64,000 nucleotides of DNA from Variovorax davisae (lineage in GTDB: Bacteria; Pseudomonadota; Gammaproteobacteria; Burkholderiales; Burkholderiaceae_C), in contig NZ_JASZYS010000013.1 in the NCBI RefSeq assembly GCF_030316845.1, forward strand, positions 1-64,000, in the 5' to 3' direction. Numbering within the stretch: position 1 is the stretch's first letter; the number at the start of each line of letters is the position of its first letter. The position numbers were made by a program, and so were the translations under genes. Below are positions 17,687 to 27,805 of this stretch, in pieces. The notes beneath the pieces are model-generated. The model ran no database searches, was not told the DNA's origin, and saw nothing but the letters and a program-made list of their open reading frames with translations.

Positions 17687-17701
17687 CCGGGGCAACCCCG
17701 G
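17687..17701 (+). terminator. GC-rich hairpin after the IclR gene
   Basis: CCGGGG-CAA-CCCCGG forms a perfect 6 bp stem with a 3-base loop, 12 bases after the stop codon of the regulator. There is no T tract, so it is a weak candidate for a terminator or transcript-end hairpin. Confidence 0.3.
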
Positions 17702-17766
17702 TCGACGGGCCGCAGGGCGCGTGCTTCAATCGCGCCAAGGCGGATCACACGCCGCTGGAGACCTCG

Positions 17767-18543
17767 ATGCCCGTGCGCAGCCCGCTCTACCTGTTGGAAC
17801 GATTCGACCCCGGCGTGGTCGAGCTCGACCGCGAGCTGCGGGTCGTCGCCATGAACAGCCTGGCCCGGCGCGTGCTGCCGGTCGAGGACAAGGAGCCGTT
17901 CGAGAAGATGGTGCTGTCCTTCCACCCGGAGCGTTCGGTGGCCAAGGTCAAGTTCCTGCTCGACCAGGCCGAATGCCCGGTCAGCAACCCGCCACCCATG
18001 ACCATGATCATCAACATCCCCGAGCGGGTGCTGCTGATCAAGGTGACCAAGCTGTCCGACTTGCGGGGCGACACCACCGGCTACACCCTGATCTTCTACG
18101 ACATCACCGAACTGGTGAGCGGCGAGGCGCCGGTGCAGCCGGCGATGCCGGCCAGCCTTTCGGCCGAGAAGCCGGCGCCGGTCAAGCGCCAGCTGCACAA
18201 GATCCCGACCGTGTCGCAGAACCGGATCGTGCTGGTCGACGTCCAGACCGTGACCTACATCCGCTCGGAGGGCCACTACACCTGGGTCAGCACGGCGCAG
18301 GGCGCGAGCTTCTGCAACCTCAACATCAGCGACCTGGCGGAGCGGCTCGACGGCGCCTCCTTCCTGCGCATCCATCGCAGCTACCTCGCCAACCTGGACT
18401 TCGCCGAGCAGATCCTGCGCGACGAAGGCAGGATCAGCCTCAAGCTGCGTGGCGAGACGACGCCGCTGCCGGTGGCGCGCACCAGCGTGTCGCGGCTGCT
18501 GGAGCAGCTGGGCATCGGCGAGGCCGACCCGCTCAGGCTCTAG
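17767..18543 (+). CDS. rcoM: RcoM-type CO-sensing regulator (PAS-heme plus LytTR domain)
   Basis: 258 residues. The N-terminal PAS domain (about 8-117, LLERFDPGVVELDRELRVV) keeps the heme-ligand region of RcoM: His53 in SFHPERS, Cys70 in ECPVSNPPP and Met80 in MTMIINIPER. The Cys-to-Met spacing of 10 matches Cys94/Met104 of the Burkholderia xenovorans protein, as I recall it; His-to-Cys is 17 rather than 20. The C-terminal LytTR domain (about 138-245, with RSEGHYTWVSTAQG and FLRIHRSYLANLDF) binds DNA. RcoM proteins are single-component activators that bind CO at heme and switch on cox genes. The coxMSL operon starts 1 kb downstream, behind a GNAT gene. Confidence 0.9.
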   Translation: MPVRSPLYLLERFDPGVVELDRELRVVAMNSLARRVLPVEDKEPFEKMVLSFHPERSVAKVKFLLDQAECPVSNPPPMTMIINIPERVLLIKVTKLSDLRGDTTGYTLIFYDITELVSGEAPVQPAMPASLSAEKPAPVKRQLHKIPTVSQNRIVLVDVQTVTYIRSEGHYTWVSTAQGASFCNLNISDLAERLDGASFLRIHRSYLANLDFAEQILRDEGRISLKLRGETTPLPVARTSVSRLLEQLGIGEADPLRL

Positions 18544-18608
18544 CAGACGGGGCGCGGCGGCTGGCGCCCGGCGCTTTGCGAGAATGGCCGGGCCACCGAT
18601 TTCCCACG

Positions 18609-19361
18609 ATGACTTTGCCTGACCCGACCACCGTCCGCGCCCTCGAAGAACGCAGCTTCAACGCCTGGCCGGCGCGCCAGACCGTCCTCTTCGATGGCTG
18701 GCTGTTTCGCCTGTCGGGCGGCTATACCAAGCGGGCCAATTCGGTCAACGCCGTGCAGCCCGGTGCCTCGTTCGAGGGTGTGCGCCGCGCCGCCGAGGCC
18801 TTTTATGGGCGGCACGGCCTGCCGGCCGTGTTCCGCCTCTCCCCGCTGGCGCCGCCCGAGGCGGACCGGGAGCTCGCGCAGGCGGGCTATGCCTTCTTCG
18901 ACCCGACGCAGGTCGCGTGCGCATCGCTGGCAGGCGCGGCGCCGCAGCCTGGCGTGCGCATCGACACCGCGCCGTCTGCGGCCTGGCTGGAAGGCATCGC
19001 CACGGCCCAGGGCGTGGCGCCGCCGCAGGACCAGCTGCACCATGCCATGGTGCGCGCCATCGCCTGGCCGGCCGCCTTCGCCACCCTGCACGCAGAGGGC
19101 GAAGCGATCGGCTTCGGGCTGGCCGTGCTGGAGCGCGGCGCGCTGGGTTGCTACGACATCGTGGTGAGCCCGGACCACCGCGGACGCGGCCATGGTCGCG
19201 CCCTGACGCAGGCGCTGATGCACTGGGGCGGCGAAGCGGGCGCGACCTGGGCCTACCTGCAGGTGCGGGAGCAGAACGAAGCGGCGCGCCGCCTGTACGC
19301 GACGCTGGGCTTCGAAGACCGCTATCGCTACCACTACCGGGTGCCGGCCGACGGGCCCTGA
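18609..19361 (+). CDS. GNAT-family N-acetyltransferase
   Basis: 250 residues. The acetyl-CoA binding core is in the C-terminal third: IVVSPDHRGRGHGRALTQAL (the V-x-P-x-x-RGxGxG/A motif A), then YLQVREQNEAARRLYATLGF (motif B). The N-terminal half (RSFNAWPARQTVLFDGWLFR) is the conserved partner domain of this GNAT subfamily. The substrate is unknown. Its position is odd: it separates rcoM from the CO dehydrogenase operon, 65 bases after rcoM and about 200 bases before coxM. Whether it takes part in CO metabolism is not evident. Confidence 0.85.
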   Translation: MTLPDPTTVRALEERSFNAWPARQTVLFDGWLFRLSGGYTKRANSVNAVQPGASFEGVRRAAEAFYGRHGLPAVFRLSPLAPPEADRELAQAGYAFFDPTQVACASLAGAAPQPGVRIDTAPSAAWLEGIATAQGVAPPQDQLHHAMVRAIAWPAAFATLHAEGEAIGFGLAVLERGALGCYDIVVSPDHRGRGHGRALTQALMHWGGEAGATWAYLQVREQNEAARRLYATLGFEDRYRYHYRVPADGP

Positions 19362-19440
19362 CGCAGAGCTTGCTCGCGACGCCCGGCCTGCGCCCCGGGC
19401 GGGTCCGGGATAACCCGGGGCGGCGTTCCGGCCCCCGCCG

Positions 19441-19489
19441 TTCATGCGCACGGCGCCGCGCTTCGTGCACGCCCAGGCCGCGTTCGTGC
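19441..19489 (+). promoter_or_regulatory. Triple 21-bp-spaced direct repeat, candidate RcoM binding sites upstream of coxM
   Basis: TTCATGC (19441), TTCGTGC (19462) and TTCGTGC (19483) start exactly 21 bases apart on the same strand. They lie 70-118 bases before the coxM start codon and are followed by a weak -10-like TATGTT at 19520-19525. Footprinting of B. xenovorans RcoM-1, as I recall it, found three direct-repeat sites spaced 21 bp per region. Number, phase and position therefore fit an RcoM-controlled promoter. Nearby GC hairpins (19381-19419) end the GNAT transcript region. Confidence 0.7.
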
Positions 19490-19558
19490 GGCCGGCCGGA
19501 CTGGCGGATCCCCTCGTCTTATGTTCGGCTGGTGCCCCCACGACTGGAGACAAGAACG

Positions 19559-20422
19559 ATGATCCCATCCGGATTCGACTACCACGCGCCCCGTTCCGTG
19601 GGCGACGCGATCGCCCTGCTCGGGCAGTACGGCGGCGACGCCAAGCTGCTGGCCGGCGGCCACAGCCTGCTGCCGATGATGAAGCTGCGCTTCGCCCAGC
19701 CGGCCCACCTGATCGACCTGAACCGCATCGACAGCCTGCGCGGCATCCGGGAAGAGGGCGCGACGATCGTGATCGGCGCGATGACGGTCGAGAACGAGCT
19801 CATCCGCTCGGCGCTGCTGCAGCAGAAGCTTGCGCTGCTGCCCGAGGCCGCGAAGCAGATCGCCGACCCGCAGGTGCGCAACCGTGGCACCATCGGCGGC
19901 GACATCGCGCATGGCGACCCTGGCAACGACCATCCGGCGCTGTCGATCGCGCTGGACGCGACCTTCGTGCTCCAAGGCCCCGACGGCACGCGCCAGGTCG
20001 CTGCCGACGGCTTCTTCCAGGGCACCTACATGACCGCCATGGCCGAGGACGAGGTGCTGACCGCGATCCGCATGCCGGCCTTCGCGCCCGGCACCGGCTA
20101 CGCCTACCAGAAGCTCAAGCGCAAGACCGGCGACTGGGCCACCGCCGCAGCCGCGGTGGTGCTGCGCCTGGACGGCGGCAACGTGAGCCACGTGCGCATC
20201 GCGCTGACCAACCTGGCGCCGACCGCCCTGCGTGCCGCGGACGCCGAAGCCGCCTTGCTGGGCAAGCCACCGACCGACGCCGCGATCGCCGATGCCGCTG
20301 CGCGTGCCATGGCGATCTGTGACCCCGCCGAGGACCTGCGCGGCGACCGCGAGTACAAGACCGCGATGGCCGGGCAGATGGTGCAGCGCGCGCTGCGCCT
20401 GGCGCTGTCGCGCTGCAAATAA
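19559..20422 (+). CDS. coxM: Aerobic CO dehydrogenase, medium FAD-binding subunit
   Basis: 287 residues. The two FAD-binding motifs of the xanthine oxidase/CO dehydrogenase flavoprotein subunit are present: AGGHSLLPMMKLR (about 32-44) and TIGGDIAHGDPGND (about 112-125). CoxM takes electrons from the 2Fe-2S subunit and passes them toward quinone. The protein starts MIPSGFDYHAPRSVGDAI, as in characterised CoxM proteins. It opens a tight operon, with coxS starting 22 bases after its stop, and the triple-repeat RcoM site lies upstream. Confidence 0.95.
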   Translation: MIPSGFDYHAPRSVGDAIALLGQYGGDAKLLAGGHSLLPMMKLRFAQPAHLIDLNRIDSLRGIREEGATIVIGAMTVENELIRSALLQQKLALLPEAAKQIADPQVRNRGTIGGDIAHGDPGNDHPALSIALDATFVLQGPDGTRQVAADGFFQGTYMTAMAEDEVLTAIRMPAFAPGTGYAYQKLKRKTGDWATAAAAVVLRLDGGNVSHVRIALTNLAPTALRAADAEAALLGKPPTDAAIADAAARAMAICDPAEDLRGDREYKTAMAGQMVQRALRLALSRCK

Positions 20423-20444
20423 AAACGACCAAGGAGCAGACCCC

Positions 20445-20932
20445 ATGGGCAAGCAGATCATCAGTCTCACCCTCAACGGCCAGCGCGTGGAGAAGGCGGT
20501 CGAGCCGCGTACGCTGCTGGTCCATTTCCTGCGCGAGGACTGCCACCTGACGGGCACCCACATCGGCTGCGAGACCAGCCACTGCGGTGCCTGCACGGTC
20601 GACCTCGACGGCCAGTCGGTCAAGAGCTGCACCCACCTGGCGATCCAGTGCGACGGATCGGAGGTGCTGACGGTCGAAGGCCTCGCCCAAGGTGCGCTGC
20701 TGCACGCGGTGCAGGAGGGCTTCTACAAGGAACACGGCCTGCAGTGCGGCTTCTGCACCCCGGGGATGCTGATGCGCAGCTACCGCTTCCTGCAGGAGAA
20801 CCCGAACCCGACCGAAGAGGAAGTGCGGGCCGGCATCGGCGGCAACCTGTGCCGCTGCACCGGCTACCAGAACATCGTGAAGGCGGTGCTGCATGCGGCG
20901 GCCAAGCTGCAGCAGACCGAGAAGGTGGCCGC

Positions 20933-20936
<4 letters not shown>
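20445..20936 (+). CDS. coxS: Aerobic CO dehydrogenase, small 2Fe-2S subunit
   Basis: 163 residues with both iron-sulfur sites. The plant-type N-terminal cluster is bound by CETSHCGAC plus a later Cys (about 42-62). The alpha-helical C-terminal cluster is bound by CGFC (about 102-105) and CRC (about 137-139, in NLCRCTGY). CoxS carries electrons from the molybdenum centre to FAD. An AAGGAG ribosome site lies 8 bases before the ATG. Its TGA overlaps the coxL start as ATGA, giving translational coupling. Confidence 0.95.
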
Positions 20937-23347
<2,411 letters not shown>

Positions 23348-23355
23348 GGAACCCG

Positions 23356-23964
23356 ATGGAAGTCAAACTCGACAAACGCTATCCGCTCGACGTCGATGCC
23401 GGGCGCGCCTGGGCCTTGCTGGCCGACGTGCCGGCCACGGCCGGCTGCATGCCGGGCGCGGCCATCACCGAGAAGCTGGACGACAGCCACTACAAGGGCA
23501 CGGTCAAGGTCAAGGTCGGCCCGGCCAATGCCGCCTTCGCGGGCGACATCGAGGTGCTGGCGCTCGACGCGCCGACCCGCACGCTGCAGCTGCTGGGCAA
23601 GGGCTCGGACCGCGGCGGCTCGTCGGCATCGATGAACCTGAAGGCCACGATCGAAGACGGGGAAACCGCCGGCAGCGCGGTGCTGGTGGGCCATGCCGAG
23701 GTCATCGTCAACGGCAAGTTCGCGCAGTTCGGCGGCCGGCTGATGGTGCAGGTGTCGGACATGCTGCTCGGGCAGTTCGTCGACAACTTCCGCGTCGCGG
23801 CGGCGGCCCTGCCGGTGGCGCAGGCCGCGCCGACGCAGGTGGCGGCTGCCCCCGCGCCGGCGGCCCCGCCCGCCCCGGCCCAGGCCAGCGAGATCAACGC
23901 GCTCGCGATCTTCTGGCAGCTGGTCAAGGGCTGGGTGGCCGGCCTGTTCGGCAAACGTGCCTGA
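23356..23964 (+). CDS. coxG: CoxG, SRPBCC-fold CO dehydrogenase accessory protein
   Basis: 202 residues. The first 148 or so form an SRPBCC lipid-binding fold (MEVKLDKRYPLDVDAGRAW, then GCMPGAAI). An Ala/Pro linker (about 152-175) and a short amphipathic C-terminal tail follow (AIFWQLVKGWVAGLFGKR), suited to membrane contact. CoxG proteins are thought to link soluble CO dehydrogenase to the membrane and its quinone pool. The gene starts 8 bases after coxL. Its end runs close to coxD, whose ATG lies 8 bases beyond the stop. Confidence 0.9.
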   Translation: MEVKLDKRYPLDVDAGRAWALLADVPATAGCMPGAAITEKLDDSHYKGTVKVKVGPANAAFAGDIEVLALDAPTRTLQLLGKGSDRGGSSASMNLKATIEDGETAGSAVLVGHAEVIVNGKFAQFGGRLMVQVSDMLLGQFVDNFRVAAAALPVAQAAPTQVAAAPAPAAPPAPAQASEINALAIFWQLVKGWVAGLFGKRA

Positions 23965-23971
23965 GTCCTCC

Positions 23972-24889
23972 ATGACCGAAGCCGAGCTGCGCGAGTCGCT
24001 GCACCGGGCCGGCTACATCGCCGACGAGAGCCTCGCGACCACCTTGTGGCTGGCCGGCGAACTGCAGCGGCCGCTGCTGGTGGAGGGCGATGCCGGCGTC
24101 GGCAAGACCGCGCTCGCCGCCGCGCTGGCGCGCGCCCGGGGCCAGTCGCTGGTGCGGCTGCAGTGCCACGAAGGCCTGGACCTGTCGCAGGCCGCCTACG
24201 AGTGGAACTACGGCCGGCAGCTGCTGGCGATCCGCCTCGGCGAGACGCAGGACCGGGGCCTGACCGAGTCGGACCTGTTCGGGCGCGACTACCTGCTCGA
24301 GCGGCCGCTGCTGCAGGCCATCTCGAGCGAAGCCCCCTGCGTGCTGCTGATCGACGAGATCGACCGCGCCGACGAGGCCTTCGAGGCCTTCCTGCTCGAG
24401 GTGCTGGCCGACTACCAGATCACCGTGCCCGAGCTGGGCACCGTGCATGCGAAGCACGTGCCGCAGGTGGTGCTGACCAGCAACGGCACGCGCGAGCTCT
24501 CGGATGCGCTGCGCCGGCGCTGCCTGTACCACTACCTCGACTATCCCAGCCTGGCGCGCGAGATCGCGATCGTGCGCGCCACCCTGCCGGAGGCCGAGGG
24601 CGCGCTGGTCGAGCAGGCGGTTGCCTTCGTGCAGCGGCTGCGGCGCGAGGACCTGGCCAAGACGCCCGGTGTGGCCGAGACGCTCGACTGGGTGCGGGCG
24701 CTGCACCGGCTGTCTTTCAAGCAGCTGCCCGACGATGGCCAGGCGCTCGCCGCCACCCTGGCCTGCCTGCTCAAGACGCGCGAGGACCGGTTCCAGCTCG
24801 GCGAGGACCGCGTGCGCCAGCTGCTCGAGGGCCGGCGCACGGTCGGCGTCGCCGAGAAGGCGCCGCAACCGACGCCGGCATCGCCATGA
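23972..24889 (+). CDS. coxD: CoxD, MoxR-type AAA+ ATPase for active-site maturation
   Basis: 305 residues from the ATG at 23972; a GTG at 23957 would add five residues and overlap coxG. Walker A is GDAGVGKT (39-46) and Walker B is LLIDEID (125-131). The MoxR-type arrangement around ESDLFGRDYLLERPLLQA is visible. In Oligotropha, CoxD is the ATPase needed to insert sulfur and copper into the Mo centre, working with the VWA protein CoxE. Its stop overlaps the coxE start as ATGA. Confidence 0.92.
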   Translation: MTEAELRESLHRAGYIADESLATTLWLAGELQRPLLVEGDAGVGKTALAAALARARGQSLVRLQCHEGLDLSQAAYEWNYGRQLLAIRLGETQDRGLTESDLFGRDYLLERPLLQAISSEAPCVLLIDEIDRADEAFEAFLLEVLADYQITVPELGTVHAKHVPQVVLTSNGTRELSDALRRRCLYHYLDYPSLAREIAIVRATLPEAEGALVEQAVAFVQRLRREDLAKTPGVAETLDWVRALHRLSFKQLPDDGQALAATLACLLKTREDRFQLGEDRVRQLLEGRRTVGVAEKAPQPTPASP

Positions 24890-26052
24890 ACACCGTGGCC
24901 CGCCCGCTGGAGAGCATCGCCGGCTTCGCGGCGCTGCTGCGCGACCACGGCATGAAGGTCGGCATCGCCGAGCAGCAGGCCTTCGTGCAGGCGGCGCTGC
25001 GGCTGCCGGTGGAGTGCGCCGCCCGGCTCGATCCGGCCTGGCGCGCGATCGCCTGCCACGACGTGCGCGACTGGCAGCGCTGGCCCGAGCTGTTCGCCAG
25101 CTATTGGTATCCGGACCGCACCCGCGGCCGCACGCGGGTCGGCGGCCAGACCCGGCCCAGCCGCAACCTGCAGCAGCTGGTGCAGAGCCTGCACGCGCGC
25201 ATGGCGGGCGAGTCGCCGTCGGCCCGGCCCGGCCAGGCCGATACCGCGCTGGCCGCGCCGCCCGTGGCCGCGGACGACGCGGCCCTGCAGCGTGCCCGGG
25301 GCGGCGCCAGCCGCACCGAGGCGCTGCACGACCGCTCGCTGGCGCAATGGCTGCCGCAGGACCTCGCGCTGCTGCAGAGCCTGGCCGAGCAGATCGCCCG
25401 CCGCCTGCGCAAGCGGCTCACGCGGCGCTGGCACGACGACGCGCACGGCCACCGGCTCGATGTCCGGCGCACGCTGCGCGCCAGCCTGCGCACCGGCGGA
25501 CTGCCGATCCATCCGGTGTGGCGCGCGCCGCGGCGCGAGCGGCCGCGGCTGTTCATCCTGGTCGATGTCAGCCGCTCGATGGAGACCCATGCGCAGCTGT
25601 TCCTGCGCATCGCGCGCGCCTTCGTCGCCGCCATGAACGCCCGCGTGTTCGTGTTCCACACGCGGCTGGCCGAGGTCACGCCGCTGCTGCGCAGCGATTC
25701 GGCCGCGGTGCAGGAGAAGGTCAACGCGGTGACGGCCGGCTTCGGCGGCGGCACCCGCATCGCCAGCAGCGTGGCGGACTTCCATGCCGTGCATGCACGC
25801 GCGCAGCTGCAGCGCCATGCGCGCGTCTGGGTGCTGTCCGACGGCTTCGACGCCGATCCGCCCGAGCGGCTGGCCGCGGAGCTGGCCCGGGTGCGGGCCC
25901 GGGGCGCGCGGCTGCACTGGTTCCATCCGTCCGAGGCGCCGCCGGCATCGCAGGCCATGCAGGCGGTGATCGGGCAGCGCACCCTGGTCGACGGCTTCTC
26001 GCGGCTCGACAGCCTGCGCGATCTCGCCGACCTCGCGAAGCACCTGCGCTGA
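24886..26052 (+). CDS. coxE: CoxE, von Willebrand A domain protein partner of CoxD
   Basis: 388 residues. The N-terminal half is helical and basic, with an Arg-rich region IARRLRKRLTRRW. The C-terminal half (about 210-388) is a VWA domain with MIDAS motif DVSRSME, a conserved Thr in GGGTRIASS and DGFDADPPE. MoxR ATPase plus VWA pairs act together in metal-centre insertion. Here the pair should mature the Cu-Mo site of CoxL. The start overlaps the coxD stop by four bases. Confidence 0.9.
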   Translation: MNTVARPLESIAGFAALLRDHGMKVGIAEQQAFVQAALRLPVECAARLDPAWRAIACHDVRDWQRWPELFASYWYPDRTRGRTRVGGQTRPSRNLQQLVQSLHARMAGESPSARPGQADTALAAPPVAADDAALQRARGGASRTEALHDRSLAQWLPQDLALLQSLAEQIARRLRKRLTRRWHDDAHGHRLDVRRTLRASLRTGGLPIHPVWRAPRRERPRLFILVDVSRSMETHAQLFLRIARAFVAAMNARVFVFHTRLAEVTPLLRSDSAAVQEKVNAVTAGFGGGTRIASSVADFHAVHARAQLQRHARVWVLSDGFDADPPERLAAELARVRARGARLHWFHPSEAPPASQAMQAVIGQRTLVDGFSRLDSLRDLADLAKHLR

Positions 26053-26083
26053 TTCGCAGGGCCACCGCACGAAGGAGAACGAC

Positions 26084-26971
26084 ATGAGCAATGCAGACAC
26101 CGTCTTCGAGACCGCGCGCCGGCTGCAGCAGGCCGGCACGCCCTGTGCCCTGGTGAGCGTCGTCAAGGCGCTGGCGCCGGCGTCCGCGCATGCGGGCGAC
26201 AAGGCGATCGTCACCGCCGATGGCGAGATGCACGGCTGGGTCGGCGGCGGCTGCGCCCAGCCGGCCGTGGTGCGCACGGTGCGCCAGGCGCTGGCCGACG
26301 GCCGGGCCCGGATGATCCGCATCGCGCCGGCCGAAGAGGGCCACGAGCGCGAGCTCGACGACGTGCTCGAGTTCGGCATGGCCTGCCATTCGGGGGGCAC
26401 GCTGGAGCTGTTCGTCGATCCGCTGCTGCCGCGCGCCGAGCTGGTGGTGATCGGCAGCTCGCCGGTGGCGGCCAGCCTGGTGCAGCTGGCGCCGCGCGTC
26501 GGCTTCGCGGTGACGCTGGTGGCCCAGGGCGCGCGGGCGGCGGACCATCCCGATGCGTACCGGGTGATCGACCGCGACGATGCCGCCACCGTGCTGCCGC
26601 AGGTTGGCACCGGAGCCTGGGTCGTGATCGCGACCCAGGGGCGCCGCGACCTGCAGGCGCTGGGGCTGGCGCTTTCGCTGAAGGCCAGGCAGGTGTCCTT
26701 CGTGGCCAGCGCGCGCAAGGCGCAGGTGCTCAAGGACTCGTTGATCACCGCCGGTTCGGACCCGCAGGCGGTGGCCGGGATCGTCGCGCCGGCGGGCTAT
26801 CCGATCTCGGCCTCGACGCCGGAGGAGATCGCGCTGTCGGTGCTGGCGGCGGTGGTCGCGAACCGGCGCCGGGCGGCGGCGCCGCCCGCGGTGCAGGTCG
26901 CAGCCGGGCCGGCGGGCACCGCATCGCTGGCCACCGCGCTGCCGGCCCGGCCGGCCTGTTGCGGAGGCTGA
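26084..26971 (+). CDS. coxF: CoxF/XdhC-type molybdenum cofactor maturation protein
   Basis: 295 residues. The XdhC/CoxI N-terminal domain shows GEMHGWVGGGCAQPAVV (about 46-62). The C-terminal Rossmann-like domain starts at ELVVIGSSPVAASL (about 118-131) and ends near PEEIALSVLAAVV. The very end carries CCGG, common in this family. XdhC proteins bind the molybdenum cofactor and help sulfurate it before insertion. An AAGGAG site precedes the ATG, 31 bases after coxE. Confidence 0.88.
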   Translation: MSNADTVFETARRLQQAGTPCALVSVVKALAPASAHAGDKAIVTADGEMHGWVGGGCAQPAVVRTVRQALADGRARMIRIAPAEEGHERELDDVLEFGMACHSGGTLELFVDPLLPRAELVVIGSSPVAASLVQLAPRVGFAVTLVAQGARAADHPDAYRVIDRDDAATVLPQVGTGAWVVIATQGRRDLQALGLALSLKARQVSFVASARKAQVLKDSLITAGSDPQAVAGIVAPAGYPISASTPEEIALSVLAAVVANRRRAAAPPAVQVAAGPAGTASLATALPARPACCGG

Positions 26972-26972
26972 C

Positions 26973-27647
26973 ATGGGCTGCATCCTCAAGGGCGGCGGCG
27001 GTCTTTATTCGCGCCTCGTGGTGGGCGCCGTGCTGCTGGCCGCGGGCTCGGGCAGCCGGCTCGGCGGGCGGCCCAAGTCGCTGCTCGAACTCGGCGGCGT
27101 GCCGCTGATCCGGCGCCAGCTGATCGCGCTGTCGGGCGCCGGCGTCGACGAGGTGGTGGTGGTGCTCGGCCACCATGCAGAGGCGATCGAGGCGGCGGTG
27201 CGCGAGTTTCCGGTCACGCTGGCGCGCAACCCGTCGCCCGACGACGGCCAGCCCTCGTCGGTGCGCATCGGCCTGCAGGCCCTGACCGGAAAGCTCGACG
27301 CGGTGGTGGTGGCACTGGCCGACCAGCCGATGATCAACGCGCAGGACATCACGGACCTGATCGGCGCCTTCAAGAAGCGCGGCGATGCGTCGATGGTGGT
27401 GCCGCGGGTGGCGGGCGCGCCCGGCAATCCGGTCATCTTCGAGGCCGCCCTGCGCGACCACTGGCTGGCCGGGGACGTCAATGGCGCCTGCCGGCGCTGG
27501 CGCGAAGCCAACCCCGAGCGGGTCTGCTGGCTCGACACCGACAACCAACGCTTTCGGGTCGACATCGACACGCCGGAAGACCTGGTGCGGTTCACCGAGC
27601 GCACCGGTCACATCCTGCGCTGGCCCGCGGCGCCGGCGGTGGCTTGA
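26973..27647 (+). CDS. MocA-like molybdenum cofactor cytidylyltransferase
   Basis: 224 residues. The nucleotidyltransferase signature LLAAGSGSRLGGRPKSLLEL (about 22-41) and the metal-binding ALADQPMI (about 111-118) are clear, with IDTPEDL near the end. MocA attaches CMP to molybdopterin to make the cytosine dinucleotide form used by CO dehydrogenase. It is the last gene of the cox operon, 1 base after coxF, with a GGAGG site inside the coxF end. A plain MobA making the guanine form is less likely because CO dehydrogenase needs the cytosine form. Confidence 0.85.
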   Translation: MGCILKGGGGLYSRLVVGAVLLAAGSGSRLGGRPKSLLELGGVPLIRRQLIALSGAGVDEVVVVLGHHAEAIEAAVREFPVTLARNPSPDDGQPSSVRIGLQALTGKLDAVVVALADQPMINAQDITDLIGAFKKRGDASMVVPRVAGAPGNPVIFEAALRDHWLAGDVNGACRRWREANPERVCWLDTDNQRFRVDIDTPEDLVRFTERTGHILRWPAAPAVA

Positions 27648-27805
27648 TTGGCGGCGGGCGGCGGGCGGCGACCCGGCCTCGAAGAAGCCAGCTTGCGGGC
27701 GGGCGGCGGTGCTTTGAGCCTGCGTTCGGCCCGCAAGGCATCGGGCTTGCTTGCCTGTTCGCGAGCCGGAACCCATGCAGCCGATGGGGGCCGGCCGCCG
27801 GCAGC

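Noticed and set aside
17767..18543. AgrA-like response regulator
   Set aside because: There is no receiver domain. The N-terminus is a PAS domain with the RcoM heme-ligand set, and the cox operon is adjacent.
19381..19419. Intrinsic terminator after the GNAT gene
   Set aside because: GC-rich hairpins are present (GCCCGG-N8-CCGGGC, CCGGG-ATAA-CCCGG) but no T tract follows; such hairpins are frequent by chance at this GC content.
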